A stretch of 64,000 nucleotides of DNA from JAFAMB01 sp963775805 (GTDB taxonomy: Bacteria; Verrucomicrobiota; Verrucomicrobiia; Chthoniobacterales; JAFAMB01), in assembly GCA_963775805.1 (NCBI GenBank), contig CAVZKG010000004.1, forward strand, positions 186,001 through 250,000, read 5' to 3'. Both the position numbers and the translations under genes were made by a program. Every line of letters starts with the position of its first letter. Position 1 is the stretch's first letter. Positions 8,310 through 16,685 of the stretch are shown one piece after another. The notes below the pieces were generated by a model. That model had not been told where the DNA came from, searched no databases, and saw only the letters and a program-made list of their open reading frames with translations.

Positions 8310-9278
8310 ATGACATTCAGATCCATATTTGTTGCCGGCCACAGGGGATTGGTCGGGAGTGCGATCGTGCGCAATTTGCAGGAAAATGGGTCTTCTGAAA
8401 TTCTCATTCGGACCCGGAACGAGCTTGATTTGAGGAAGTTAAGCGCCGTGCAGGGCTTTTTTTCGAAAAATCGACCGGAAGCTGTGATCATCGCGGCAGC
8501 GAAGGTTGGAGGGATACAGGCGAACAACAATAATCCAGTTGATTTTCTGCTGGAGAACCTTCAGATCCAAAACAATCTGATCGCGACGAGTTTTGAATGC
8601 GGCGTCAAGAAATTGCTGTTTCTCGGAAGCTCCTGTATCTATCCAAAGTTGGCGCCGCAACCGATTCGTGAAGATTCACTGCTAACTGGCCCGCTGGAAT
8701 CGACAAATGAGTCATACGCCTTGGCAAAGATCGCCGGCATTAAGCTTTGCCAAGCATACACCCGGCAATACGGAGCGAATTTTATTTCCGCGATGCCGAC
8801 GAACATTTACGGGTCCGGCGACAATTTCGATGCCGAAAAGTCGCACGTCCTACCGGCACTGATTCGTAAAGTCCACGAAGCCAAAAAGAGCGGCCGTCGA
8901 GAGGTTACTCTGTGGGGGAGTGGGTCTCCCCGAAGAGAGTTTCTGCATGCTGACGATTTAGCCGACGCAGTGCGGTTTCTGTTGGATAACTATCATTCAC
9001 CCGAGATCATCAATGTCGGTTTCGGCGAGGACGTAACTATTCGGGAGCTAGCGCAGCTGATCGCGCGCATCGTTGGCCTCGATATTGAGATACAATTTGA
9101 TTCAAGTAAACCCGATGGGACGCCGCGAAAGCTTTTGGACTCGACCCGGCTTCGCGCGCTTGGTTGGAAACCGCAAATATCGTTAGAGGATGGAATAGCT
9201 CGAACCTACGACTGGCTGCTTCAAAATGCTGCGGATGTAAAAGGGTGGGCCAATTCAGATTTAGATCTCCTGAGGTAA
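8310..9278 (+). CDS. fcl: GDP-L-fucose synthase
   Basis: A 322-residue extended SDR that converts GDP-4-keto-6-deoxy-D-mannose to GDP-L-fucose by epimerisation and NADPH reduction. It has the Rossmann motif 'GHRGLVGSAIVRNL' (8-21), 'AAKVGGIQANN', 'LFLGSSCIYPKLAPQP', the catalytic 'SYALAKIAG' (Tyr-x3-Lys) and 'PTNIYG'. The ATG at 8310 was chosen because the glycine-rich strand then begins at the expected position; the upstream in-frame extension is not family-like. It provides an activated sugar for polysaccharide made by the 21-30 kb cluster. The usual partner GDP-mannose 4,6-dehydratase is not in the window. The next gene begins six bases downstream. Confidence 0.93.
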   Translation: MTFRSIFVAGHRGLVGSAIVRNLQENGSSEILIRTRNELDLRKLSAVQGFFSKNRPEAVIIAAAKVGGIQANNNNPVDFLLENLQIQNNLIATSFECGVKKLLFLGSSCIYPKLAPQPIREDSLLTGPLESTNESYALAKIAGIKLCQAYTRQYGANFISAMPTNIYGSGDNFDAEKSHVLPALIRKVHEAKKSGRREVTLWGSGSPRREFLHADDLADAVRFLLDNYHSPEIINVGFGEDVTIRELAQLIARIVGLDIEIQFDSSKPDGTPRKLLDSTRLRALGWKPQISLEDGIARTYDWLLQNAADVKGWANSDLDLLR

Positions 9279-9284
9279 GAATTC

Positions 9285-9977
9285 GTGAGTTCTGATTCAA
9301 GAGCATTAAAGATAGCAATTTCCAGTCATAGCGGATGCGGGAATACGACTGCCACCAACAATGTTGGAGCCACGCTTGGTCTCGACGTGGTCAATTACAC
9401 TTTTCGAGATTTGGCTGCTGACCTCGATCTCCCCTTTGAAACGATCCAGCAGAAGGCATCGAAGACCAAGATCTATGACTTCCTTACCGATTTGAACCTG
9501 ATGCGCGCTTCTTTAAGGCCGCGAGTCGTGGTTGGGTCTCGCCTGGCGGGTTGGCTCGTTGATGCGGATTTGAGAGTCTGGCTCCATGCGCCGCTCGAGG
9601 CCCGGGCTAAACGAATTTTTCAACGCGAACCTGATAAACATGCCGGCTATGAGTCGGTACTCTATCGTACCTTGCGACGGGATGAACAGAACCGGAAACG
9701 CTACCTCGAAGTCTACGGCATCGATATCAATGATCGCAGCGATTTCGATATCATTATCAATACCGAGAAACTGACCGCTGAACAGGTTTCAAGTCTCATC
9801 GTTGCGGCTGCGCGCTGGGCAAGTCAAAACGAGTTAGATCGCGGTAATCCGCATCTATCGCGGATAAGAAAGATCATTTCAGATAACTTGGAGATCGATC
9901 CGAAGATCCTCGTGGATGAAGCTCTTACGATCAATACGCGGGACATCTACCAACGATTGCAAGGCGATGCGTCGTGA
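9285..9977 (+). CDS. Cytidylate-kinase-like P-loop protein with Asn in place of the P-loop Lys
   Basis: A 230-residue protein related to the cytidylate-kinase-like family. It has an N-terminal nucleotide-binding strand and loop 'AISSHSGCGNTTATNN' (11-26), an 'SRLAGWL' segment, the lid-like 'RAKRIFQRE' near 107 and 'RTLRRDEQNRKRYLEVYGID'. The canonical P-loop is GxxGxGK(S/T); here the Lys is Asn (residue 20). My recollection is that a 'GCGNTT' loop recurs in this subfamily, so it may still bind nucleotide. Substrate is unknown; CMP/dCMP phosphorylation should not be assumed. Starts with GTG six bases after fcl, so the two are probably co-transcribed. Confidence 0.7.
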   Translation: MSSDSRALKIAISSHSGCGNTTATNNVGATLGLDVVNYTFRDLAADLDLPFETIQQKASKTKIYDFLTDLNLMRASLRPRVVVGSRLAGWLVDADLRVWLHAPLEARAKRIFQREPDKHAGYESVLYRTLRRDEQNRKRYLEVYGIDINDRSDFDIIINTEKLTAEQVSSLIVAAARWASQNELDRGNPHLSRIRKIISDNLEIDPKILVDEALTINTRDIYQRLQGDAS

Positions 9978-9994
9978 TCGTCCCGTCGATCGAC

Positions 9995-10609
9995 TTATTC
10001 GAAGTCGGTTGATAGGATGATTGATACCCCGGCTCCGCGCATAGCTTCAATCGCCTGTGCGGAGTCGCCAGGCGTTAATTCCACTCCCCGGCATGCATCC
10101 TCAATCAGGATTGTTTTGAATCCCGCTTCGACGCTGTCGATCGCAGAAAATCTAACGCAATAATCCGTTGCCAGGCCGCATAGGAAGATTGTGTCGACAT
10201 CATTTTCCCGCAAGTAATCTGCCAGACCAGTTGCGCGCTTTTTGCCGTTATCGAAGAAACCGCTGTAGCTGTCGATTTTGGGGTCTGTCCCTTTCCTGAA
10301 GATTTTGGCAATTTTCTGCGTGTGAAGCGCGGCTGAAAAATTTGCGCCAAAAGTATCTTGGACGCAGTGCACTGGCCAAAGCACCTGAGAAATCCCGTTA
10401 AGCTCAATCACTTCGCCTGGCGTGCGGTCTCGATGATTGGCTGCGAAGCTGCCATGGTCTGGCGGATGCCAGTCTTGCGTTGCCAGGACGATATCAAACC
10501 GATTTTGGATCGAGTTGATCACAGGGATTACCTGGTCGCCGTTTGCTACTGGCAAAGCGCCTCCGGGCAGAAAATCGTTTTGTAGGTCGATGACGAGGAG
10601 AGCGTCCAT
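9995..10609 (-). CDS. pncA: Nicotinamidase
   Basis: A 204-residue isochorismatase-fold hydrolase that deamidates nicotinamide to nicotinate in NAD salvage. Catalytic elements are visible: the Asp in 'VIDLQNDFLPGGAL' (6-19), the metal-ligand stretch 'TQDWHPPDHGSFA' (about 44-56), the Lys in 'FRKGTDPKIDSYSGF' (near 105-119) and the nucleophilic Cys in 'CGLATDYCVRFSAIDS' (about 144-159). It starts 27 bp after the end of pncB on the same strand; together they turn nicotinamide into nicotinate mononucleotide. Confidence 0.95.
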   Translation of the reverse strand: MDALLVIDLQNDFLPGGALPVANGDQVIPVINSIQNRFDIVLATQDWHPPDHGSFAANHRDRTPGEVIELNGISQVLWPVHCVQDTFGANFSAALHTQKIAKIFRKGTDPKIDSYSGFFDNGKKRATGLADYLRENDVDTIFLCGLATDYCVRFSAIDSVEAGFKTILIEDACRGVELTPGDSAQAIEAMRGAGVSIILSTDFE

Positions 10610-10636
10610 ATTGACAGCTTCAGGTACTCATCGTGC

Positions 10637-12118
10637 TCAGTCGTGCTGCCCGGGTCTAAAAGGCACGTTTCGGGCTTCGTGAATCAAGCGTGATTTGTTC
10701 GAGTTCAAGGTCGTCTCCAAGCCAACCGGATAAATATGCGGGTTCAAAAGACGCTTTACCCCAGCGTAAAATCGCGCGAGTTCTCTTTGCGTCAGAGTCC
10801 GAATTTGGTCAATGGAAGGACGTTGATACACTCGCTCGCCGTGCCGGAAAATCGGTACTAGTAAATCGTGGTGTTGCGCCGAGTTTGGGATTCGCCTGGT
10901 GATCCGAACGTCTGCGATGTCGACGATGGTCCGTTCTTTAGGTTCTCCGTCTAATTCATCATAGATCATGTCTGCCAGGTATTCCTTGCCGTCTTCGAAC
11001 CGACGGACTTGAAGCGAGCCCGGATTCGAGACCTTCGCTGTTTGTTCCGACAATTTCACTCTCCTTTCCCAGTCCCCCTCGCCGATACGAATCGCACCGA
11101 GTTTATAGACCCCGCCAAGGGCGGGTTGATCGAACGCGGTGACGAGTTTTGTTCCGACGCCCCAGACATCAATTAGTGCTCCTTGTTCCTTCAGACTCGC
11201 GATGACATGCTCGTCGAGATCGTTGCTGGCAATGATTTTGGTCGCTTGAAAGCCTGCCTTATCCAGCATGGATCGGGCTACAATGCTCAGGTAGTTCAAA
11301 TCTCCGGAATCCAAGCGAACTCCCATTAGATCTTTGCCAATCGATCGCAAACGCCGGCCAACTTCTATGGCGTGCCGTATTCCCTCCATCGAATCGTACG
11401 TATCGACCAAAAAGACGCAATTGCCGGGCAACGCATCCGCGTAGGCTTCAAATGCTTCGCGCTCATTTTCGAACGACATTACCCAGCTGTGAGCGTGTGT
11501 GCCGCTCACGGGAATCCCAAAAACCTTTCCGGCGAGTACATTCGAAGTGGACACGCATCCTCCAATGTACGCCGCACGACTTGCAGCAAGCGCTCCGTCC
11601 GGGCCATGTGCCCGGCGCAGTCCGAACTCCATGACAGGGTTCCCTTTCGCTGCCAGACAAACCCTCGCAGATTTCGTAGCGATCAACGTCTGAAAGTTAA
11701 TGATGTTCAGGAGTGCCGTCTCAAATAGCTGGCCTTGAAGCAGGGGGCCCGTCACACGAAAGAGCGGCTCGTGTGGAAACACAGCATTGCCTTCTGGAAT
11801 TGCGTCGACATCGCAATCGAATTGAAGCGCCCGGAGGTAATCCAAAAACTCTGGCTCAAACAATGCATTGCTGTCGCTTCCGCGCAGTTCGGCCAAGTAA
11901 TCAAGATCGTCTGAATGAAACGAAAAATTCTCGAGATAATCGATAGCGTCGCTCAAACCGCATGCAATTGCATAACCTCCCTCGAATGGCTGTTGGCGGA
12001 ACGAGAGGTGGAACACAGCCTGGTGCTCCAACATTTGACTCTTCCAATAACCATAGGCCATCGTGAGCTGATAAAGGTCCGTTAGGAGGGAAGGCGGCAC
12101 GCGGTCTTTCGTCGTCAT
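10637..12118 (-). CDS. pncB: Nicotinate phosphoribosyltransferase
   Basis: A 493-residue enzyme of the longer NAPRT type that makes nicotinate mononucleotide from nicotinate and PRPP. Signatures are 'LTDLYQLTMAYGYW' (9-22), 'FHLSFRQQPFEGGYAIACGL', 'EFGLRRAHGPDGALAASRAAYIGG' with the catalytic His, 'SGTHAHSWV' near 205 and the phosphate-binding 'GVRLDSGDL'. It is probably in an operon with pncA. The 200-bp upstream gap separates it from the Dop/PafA gene on the same strand, with no terminator that I can identify. Confidence 0.95.
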   Translation of the reverse strand: MTTKDRVPPSLLTDLYQLTMAYGYWKSQMLEHQAVFHLSFRQQPFEGGYAIACGLSDAIDYLENFSFHSDDLDYLAELRGSDSNALFEPEFLDYLRALQFDCDVDAIPEGNAVFPHEPLFRVTGPLLQGQLFETALLNIINFQTLIATKSARVCLAAKGNPVMEFGLRRAHGPDGALAASRAAYIGGCVSTSNVLAGKVFGIPVSGTHAHSWVMSFENEREAFEAYADALPGNCVFLVDTYDSMEGIRHAIEVGRRLRSIGKDLMGVRLDSGDLNYLSIVARSMLDKAGFQATKIIASNDLDEHVIASLKEQGALIDVWGVGTKLVTAFDQPALGGVYKLGAIRIGEGDWERRVKLSEQTAKVSNPGSLQVRRFEDGKEYLADMIYDELDGEPKERTIVDIADVRITRRIPNSAQHHDLLVPIFRHGERVYQRPSIDQIRTLTQRELARFYAGVKRLLNPHIYPVGLETTLNSNKSRLIHEARNVPFRPGQHD

Positions 12119-12319
12119 TATTTCGAGTCTTCCTTCGCTGTTCGCTCGAAGCGTAGTCCTCGTAACGACTCTGTACCAAATGATTTCGTGTCAACCGCTC
12201 CGCAAAAATGCGGTGAATGACTCAATGCAGTTTTTTATGAGAAGACGAAGAGATCGCGAGGCACAGGGTCTTTGACCAGACCTGGCAACGTCTCAAATTC
12301 AGATATTCAGCGAGGCTAA

Positions 12320-13714
12320 TTACCGTAGAAAGAAGTCAATCTCGTTATCGTACGCGTTGAACGGGTCTGGCATCGGTAAATAGTCCTGGCTTTCCAGTGC
12401 GATGGAATCCCAGTTCACGATGTAAGGTAGATTTCGCTTTTGAAACTGGGCGATAGCACGGGAACGACCCTTTGCTCGCGTGTTCTGCGGCGGAGTAGAG
12501 GTTGCATCTTCGCGTCGGACGGCGGCATTGAATTCGCCGATAGCCTTTGCAGGTTTCAGTGCGAAGAATAAGCCTTTCGCCGGATTGATGTTGTGGTACT
12601 CAAGATCAAGGCTTTGCAGCCACGGATCCTGCCAAGTCAATCCCTCTTCCTCTATGAACATGTTGAGTAGCCACCGTTTCGAGATCCAGTCAACACCTCC
12701 AATCAAAAGCTCCGGCTTGCTCCGGATCGCATCAAGGGTGAAACTCCAGCTGTCCAGGATCCAGTCCGTTTCTTCGTCTTGACCCGACAGGTGGCGGTGT
12801 GCGTGCTCTAGAAATTGGTACTGAATATCGAGGGCGCCCTGTCTTGTTCCGTCGTCCATTTCGACAAGCCATTCACCGTCCGGATCACGTGAGATCTCTC
12901 GCGTCGCGAGCACTGCATCGCGTAATGCGATATGAGTCGGAAGAAGGTTCTCCTCGAGCAACGTTAAGACGCACACCGTTGTTCCTACCTTCAATGCGGT
13001 GGCAAAGGGGCTCATGTTCGAGTCACCGATCAATAGATGCAAGCGCCTGTATTTTCGATAATCAGCGAGAGGTTCATCGCGCGCGTTGATTATCGCGCGG
13101 TTGAATTGCACCCACTGATAAATGTCGTTTACAATGTGGTCGGCTCGCTGGCTGATCTGATAGTTGACATGCCCCGGTCGATCCGGCAGTTCGAAATCAA
13201 ATGCGAGCGGATTCGCCTGACCGACGCGGCCCGCCCCAGTGTAGATTTGGCGAGTTGCCAAAAACGCGAGCAACGACGCCAGCACCGAAGGAGTGAACTG
13301 CGCTTCCCGACGCATCAGGTAGTTTTCATGACAACCGAAGGTCGCGCCGGTGTGATGATCGACGTTATTTTTGAGAAACGCGACTTGGTCTTCGACACCC
13401 ATTTCCTTAAGAGCCCTGTTCAGCAGCAAATCCCCGGCGATATCATATGAAACCAAGTCTTTGAGATCGAGGCATTCAGGGGACGAATACTCAAGGTGAC
13501 CCATATCCAGGTAAAGCCGGCCTCCATTCAAAAGAAAACCGCCGTTACCCGGCGGTTCCTCGTAGTCCCGATAATGCAGGTCGATTGCTCCCACGTGGCA
13601 CTTACGAAACAGGTAATTCTTCGCCTTCACTGGCCACGCATCCGCTTGGCTTTGGGCCTGGTCTTCCGAGATCAAACATCCATACTCAGTCTCGAGACCA
13701 ACGATTCGGTTCAT
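12320..13714 (-). CDS. Dop/PafA-family Pup ligase or deamidase homologue
   Basis: A 464-residue carboxylate-amine ligase of the Dop/PafA family, the enzymes that attach Pup to lysines (PafA) or deamidate and remove it (Dop). The ATP/Mg fold motifs are present: 'IVGLETEYG' (4-12), 'NGGRLYLDMGHLEYSSPEC' (63-81), 'KNNVDHHTGATFGCHENYL' (115-133), 'NARDEPLAD' (210-218) and 'RRLHLLIGDSNMS' (223-235). Spacing between the first two motifs is intermediate between PafA and Dop; 'VNWDSI' near the C-terminus is Dop-like, while 'PDPFNAYD' is PafA-like, so I do not choose. A Pup-like modifier (UBact) has been proposed in Gram-negative phyla including Verrucomicrobia. No proteasome subunit, ARC/Mpa ATPase or obvious modifier gene is in the window. 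An IS3 element begins about 115 bp upstream of its ATG. Confidence 0.88.
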   Translation of the reverse strand: MNRIVGLETEYGCLISEDQAQSQADAWPVKAKNYLFRKCHVGAIDLHYRDYEEPPGNGGFLLNGGRLYLDMGHLEYSSPECLDLKDLVSYDIAGDLLLNRALKEMGVEDQVAFLKNNVDHHTGATFGCHENYLMRREAQFTPSVLASLLAFLATRQIYTGAGRVGQANPLAFDFELPDRPGHVNYQISQRADHIVNDIYQWVQFNRAIINARDEPLADYRKYRRLHLLIGDSNMSPFATALKVGTTVCVLTLLEENLLPTHIALRDAVLATREISRDPDGEWLVEMDDGTRQGALDIQYQFLEHAHRHLSGQDEETDWILDSWSFTLDAIRSKPELLIGGVDWISKRWLLNMFIEEEGLTWQDPWLQSLDLEYHNINPAKGLFFALKPAKAIGEFNAAVRREDATSTPPQNTRAKGRSRAIAQFQKRNLPYIVNWDSIALESQDYLPMPDPFNAYDNEIDFFLR

Positions 13715-13797
13715 CGGTTCGCAGCTTCCAACGAAAACTCCTGCCAGGCAACCGAGAACTCGGCCAAGCAGGCCCCAGAATCTCTTCCTCTCCTTAC

Positions 13798-13818
13798 AAA
13801 GGGACAGGTCAAATGTCG
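13798..13818 (+). repeat. REP-like element, copy near the IS3 left end
   Basis: The stretch reads AAAGGGACAGGTCAAATGTC plus G. It matches, with one or two differences, the elements at 15.35 kb and, in reverse complement, those at 16.9-17.05 and 34.45-34.59 kb. It lies ten bases before the left end of the IS3 element, so the IS inserted beside, not within, this copy. Confidence 0.7.
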
Positions 13819-13881
13819 CTCGTTGTGTGAACCTGCCCCGATTTGACGGACACGGGAACTCAAAGAAAATGAGAGAACCCG

Positions 13882-14202
13882 ATGGAAGAAAAAAAGAAGC
13901 ATATCATCTACAAAGAGGAGTTTAGACGCCAGGCGGTGGAGATGGTGATCCACGGCGGCAAGAGCGTTGCGCAGGTGGCCCGGGAACTTGGGGTCAGTGA
14001 GTTCAGTTTAAATCTGTGGAAGAAGAAATATCTGAAGGAGTTCGCACCGGCCCAGGTCGATGGGGAGGAAAGAACTCCGGAGCAGATGTATGAGGAGATA
14101 CGGCGGCTGCAGAAGGAAAACCAATACCTTAAGACTCAGCGCGATATCTTAAAAAAAGCGATGAGCATACTGGGCGAGGAGCCGAATCCCGGTATGCGGT
14201 GA
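13882..14202 (+). CDS. IS3-family transposase OrfA
   Basis: A 106-residue protein with an N-terminal helix-turn-helix of the transposase_8 (IS3/IS911 OrfA) type: 'YKEEFRRQAVEMVIHGGKSVAQVARELGVSEFSLNLWKKKY' (about 9-50). A leucine-zipper-like helix follows ('EEIRRLQKENQYLKTQRDILKKAMSIL'). OrfA binds the terminal inverted repeats. Its stop overlaps the GTG start of orfB (GTGA at 14199-14202), and a slippery heptamer lies upstream, so both reinitiation and -1 frameshifting to an OrfAB fusion are possible. Confidence 0.93.
   Translation: MEEKKKHIIYKEEFRRQAVEMVIHGGKSVAQVARELGVSEFSLNLWKKKYLKEFAPAQVDGEERTPEQMYEEIRRLQKENQYLKTQRDILKKAMSILGEEPNPGMR
14151..14157 (+). promoter_or_regulatory. Predicted -1 programmed frameshift site in orfA
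   Basis: In the orfA reading frame the sequence is TTA AAA AAA GCG, giving the canonical slippery heptamer A AAA AAA. A -1 slip places ribosomes in the orfB frame, and I read that frame as free of stops from the heptamer to the orfB GTG at 14199. This is the standard way IS3 elements make the OrfAB transposase. I did not confirm a downstream stimulatory structure. Confidence 0.65.
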
Positions 14203-15098
14203 TAGAAGTCTTATCGGTGCAATACGCTATCAAGCCCTGTTGTGAAGCGCTGCGCGTATCGCGCAGCGGGTTTTACCAATGGCAGAAGGGGGCCCAGTCA
14301 AAGCGAGCCCGTGAGGAGGCCGAGTTGGTTAAGGAGATAAAGTCCATTTACGATGCCAATAAGGGTCGATACGGCAGTCCGCGGGTGACCCAGACTTTGC
14401 GCATAACCGGGAAGCGCTATGGCAAGAATCGGGTGGCGCGCCTGATGCGCAAAGATGGCTTAAGAGCCCGGCGTAAGCGGGCATTCCGGCCTCGGACCAC
14501 AGTTAGTGGAAAGCTCTCTGTACCCAATCTGGTAAAGGATTTGGAGCCGACTCATATCGATCAGATTTGGGTCAGTGATATCACTTACGTGGCAACCCTA
14601 GAAGGATGGCTTTACCTGGCAGTGATCCTGGATCTGTTCAGCCGCAAAGTGGTCGGATGGAAGCTGGGAGAATCCTTGGAGGCAGAGTTGGTTCAGGAGG
14701 CCCTGGACAATGCCCTGTGCAGACGTGATCCACAGAGGGGAATGTATTTTCATTCCGATCGAGGTAGTCAGTATTCGAGTCAGGCGGTATGTAAACCCTT
14801 AAGGGTTATCGGGGCCAATCGGAGCATGAGCGCTAGGGGAAACTGTTACGATAATGCGAAAGCAGAAGCCTTCTTCAGTACGCTCAAAACGGAATGTTTT
14901 CCGGCCAAACAACTCTTTGAATCCAAGGCTCAGGCACGACGTGAAATCTTCGAGTACATCGAAGTTTACTACAACAATCAGCGCGTTCATAGCGCGCTCG
15001 GTTACCAGACTCCGTCCGGATTTGAGGCGCTTAAGAACAAAACAAAAACCAACTTTTTCGCAGAAAAAGCTACAGTGATCCCTTTTCAGAATGCGTAA
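14199..15098 (+). CDS. IS3-family transposase OrfB (DDE integrase core)
   Basis: A 299-residue protein with an N-terminal HTH_21-type region ('IKSIYDANKGRYGSPRVTQTL') and an rve DDE integrase core. The three acidic residues are visible in 'QIWVSDITYVATLEGWLYLAVILDLFSR' (first Asp), 'YFHSDRGSQYSS' (second Asp) and 'NAKAEAFFSTLKTE' (Glu, with the conserved K/R seven residues on). It ends with the 'YIEVYYNNQRVHSALGYQTP' motif typical of IS3 family. The GTG start overlaps the orfA stop; the protein may mostly be made as an OrfAB fusion. Confidence 0.95.
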   Translation: MIEVLSVQYAIKPCCEALRVSRSGFYQWQKGAQSKRAREEAELVKEIKSIYDANKGRYGSPRVTQTLRITGKRYGKNRVARLMRKDGLRARRKRAFRPRTTVSGKLSVPNLVKDLEPTHIDQIWVSDITYVATLEGWLYLAVILDLFSRKVVGWKLGESLEAELVQEALDNALCRRDPQRGMYFHSDRGSQYSSQAVCKPLRVIGANRSMSARGNCYDNAKAEAFFSTLKTECFPAKQLFESKAQARREIFEYIEVYYNNQRVHSALGYQTPSGFEALKNKTKTNFFAEKATVIPFQNA

Positions 15099-15337
15099 CG
15101 TAGTTCAAGCGAGCAAATGGAATAAATGGAAGGCAGGCCGTAGGCAGGTGCCGTTTATGCCGGATTGCGACCTTGAACTCGAGTGCAGCGTTCTGATCAA
15201 TCCAACAACCAACAAATAACACGATTCTCGTGTCCGTTTTTTCGGGGGAAGTACAGTGAGAGCGGAAGCCAATCGCCTCGGAATCAACGAAGGGAAGGGT
15301 GAAGTTGTCCAAAAATCCTGGACCTTTCTGAACCATC

Positions 15338-15415
15338 CATTCTTGCAAAGGGACAGGTCGAATGTTGTCGATTGAGCATTCTTGCAAAGGGACAGGTCGA
15401 ATGTTGTCGAGTTGA
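15338..15415 (+). repeat. Tandem pair of REP-like elements upstream of the RAYT gene
   Basis: Two nearly identical 39-bp units in tandem (15338-15376 and 15377-15415), each reading CATTCTTGCAAAGGGACAGG followed by TCGAATGTTGTCGA. They are about 260 bp upstream of the RAYT gene and share the core AAAGGGACAGGTCGAATGT with the other copies in the window. The rest of 15256-15677 contains no convincing gene: the long minus-strand frame here runs straight through the repeats and resembles nothing. Confidence 0.8.
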
Positions 15416-15677
15416 GAACTAAGGAAACGTCTGATTGAAGCGGTTGGCGCATCTGAGCACCTCGAAGAACGGGTAAGTGTTGTTCCTTGAGCGTTGCAGC
15501 ACGGGACAATCAATTTTACAGGCTCGATTCGATAGGTGCGATCGGAGAGTTGCCTAAGTCAATGAGGCCAGAGGATTACAGCGCGCGAATTGAGTAAAAG
15601 GTTATCCTTCAAAGTCGAATTTCTGAAAAAATGATACACATATCAAAAATGTTATGATATTGCGTTTAGTAGTTCTT

Positions 15678-16685
15678 ATGCGCTTGGCACGACTCAAATC
15701 GCAAGGCCGTGGATTCTACCACTGCATCTCCAGAGTGGTGGACAGCCAGTTCATCTTCGGGACGGCCGGCAAACGTAGGTACTCCAGCGAGAAGTTTCTC
15801 TCTCTGATGCGGCGTCTTTCAGCCTTCAGCGGAGTCAATGTGTTGACCTTCGTCTTAATGTCCAATCACTTTCACCTGCTTTGCGAGGTTCCTGAACCCA
15901 GAAAACTGACTCTCGAGGAAGTACTCGAACGCATAGAAGCTGGCTACGGACCTGATCGAGTTCGAGAGATTCGCAACGAATTGGCGCTCCGTGAAGATGG
16001 GGATGAGCAATGGGAGAACCTATTGGCACCCTATTGCCGGCGAATGAATGACGTCTCGATATTTATCAAGGAGCTTAAGGGTAGATTTGCCCAGTGGTAC
16101 AATCGACGAGAGGAGCGTTTTGGTGCCTTATGGGCGGAGCGTTTTAAGAGCGTACTATTGGAGAACGGGCAAGCACTGGTGGCAGTGGCAGCCTACATTG
16201 ATCTCAACGCGGTTCGAGCTGCTCTTTGTGTTGATCCCAAAGACTATCGCTATTGCGGCTACGCAGAAGCCTCGGATGGGGGGCGCAAGCCATCTCTTGA
16301 AGGGATCAGAACGATTCTGGGCTTACCGGAAGGAACTTCAAAAAGAGAAACGCTAAGAGAATATCGAAGTCATCTTCTTAACCGGGGATCGATTGCTTCT
16401 GGTGTGGGTAATGCAGCCAGTCGCCGAGGCAGTTTACCGGAGAATGGTCAAAAGGAAATGGGCGGCGAACCAGAGGAATTGTCGCTTAAGGCACAGCTAC
16501 GCTGCCGAATACGTTACTTTAGCGACGGAGTGATCCTTGGAAGTCGAACTTTTGTTGAAGATCATTGCCAAAAGCTGAAAGAAAACGTCGGCTACCAGCG
16601 AAAGCGTGGACCGACAGCGATTAAAGAGCTTGGGCCAATTGCTCTTTGGGCATTTCGGGGTCTGCGAGTCCGAAAATTCGGCTGA
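15678..16685 (+). CDS. REP-associated tyrosine transposase (RAYT, Y1_Tnp/HUH)
   Basis: A 335-residue single-strand transposase of the TnpA_REP group. It has the HUH metal motif in 'LMSNHFHLLCEVP' (His 64 and 66) and the catalytic Tyr in 'LKGRFAQWYNRREERFGALWAERFKS', followed by the family segment 'AAYIDLNAVRAALCVDPKDYRYCGYAEA'. The C-terminal 100 residues are an extra domain found in longer members. Such proteins cut and move REP elements and are often domesticated single-copy genes. The ATG at 15678 suits the family N-terminus; an in-frame ATG at 15654 is possible. REP-like elements lie on both sides in opposite orientations. Confidence 0.93.
   Translation: MRLARLKSQGRGFYHCISRVVDSQFIFGTAGKRRYSSEKFLSLMRRLSAFSGVNVLTFVLMSNHFHLLCEVPEPRKLTLEEVLERIEAGYGPDRVREIRNELALREDGDEQWENLLAPYCRRMNDVSIFIKELKGRFAQWYNRREERFGALWAERFKSVLLENGQALVAVAAYIDLNAVRAALCVDPKDYRYCGYAEASDGGRKPSLEGIRTILGLPEGTSKRETLREYRSHLLNRGSIASGVGNAASRRGSLPENGQKEMGGEPEELSLKAQLRCRIRYFSDGVILGSRTFVEDHCQKLKENVGYQRKRGPTAIKELGPIALWAFRGLRVRKFG

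Larger units (their letters stand above)
13828..15255 (+). mobile_element. Complete IS3-family insertion sequence
   Basis: A 1,428-bp element bounded by imperfect terminal inverted repeats. The left end begins TGAACCTGCCCCGATTTGAC (13828) and the right end, read on the reverse strand, begins TGTACTTCCCCCGAAAAAAC (15255); about 23 of 31 positions match and both share CGGACACG further in. The flanks carry a 3-bp direct repeat, GTG (13825-13827 and 15256-15258), consistent with the 3-4 bp target duplication of IS3 elements. Two overlapping genes encode OrfA and OrfB. Both frames are intact, so the element may be active or recently inserted. The 157 bp between orfB and the right end is longer than usual, so the right boundary is the less certain one. 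Confidence 0.72.

Noticed and set aside
15338..15415. Tandem 39-bp repeats as a possible CRISPR array
   Set aside because: Only two adjoining units with no variable spacers and no cas genes; the core recurs at other sites as REP-like elements.
15070..15513. Minus-strand 147-residue frame after the IS3 element
   Set aside because: It overlaps orfB's end, runs through the tandem repeats (giving a duplicated 'NIRPVPLQE') and resembles no family.
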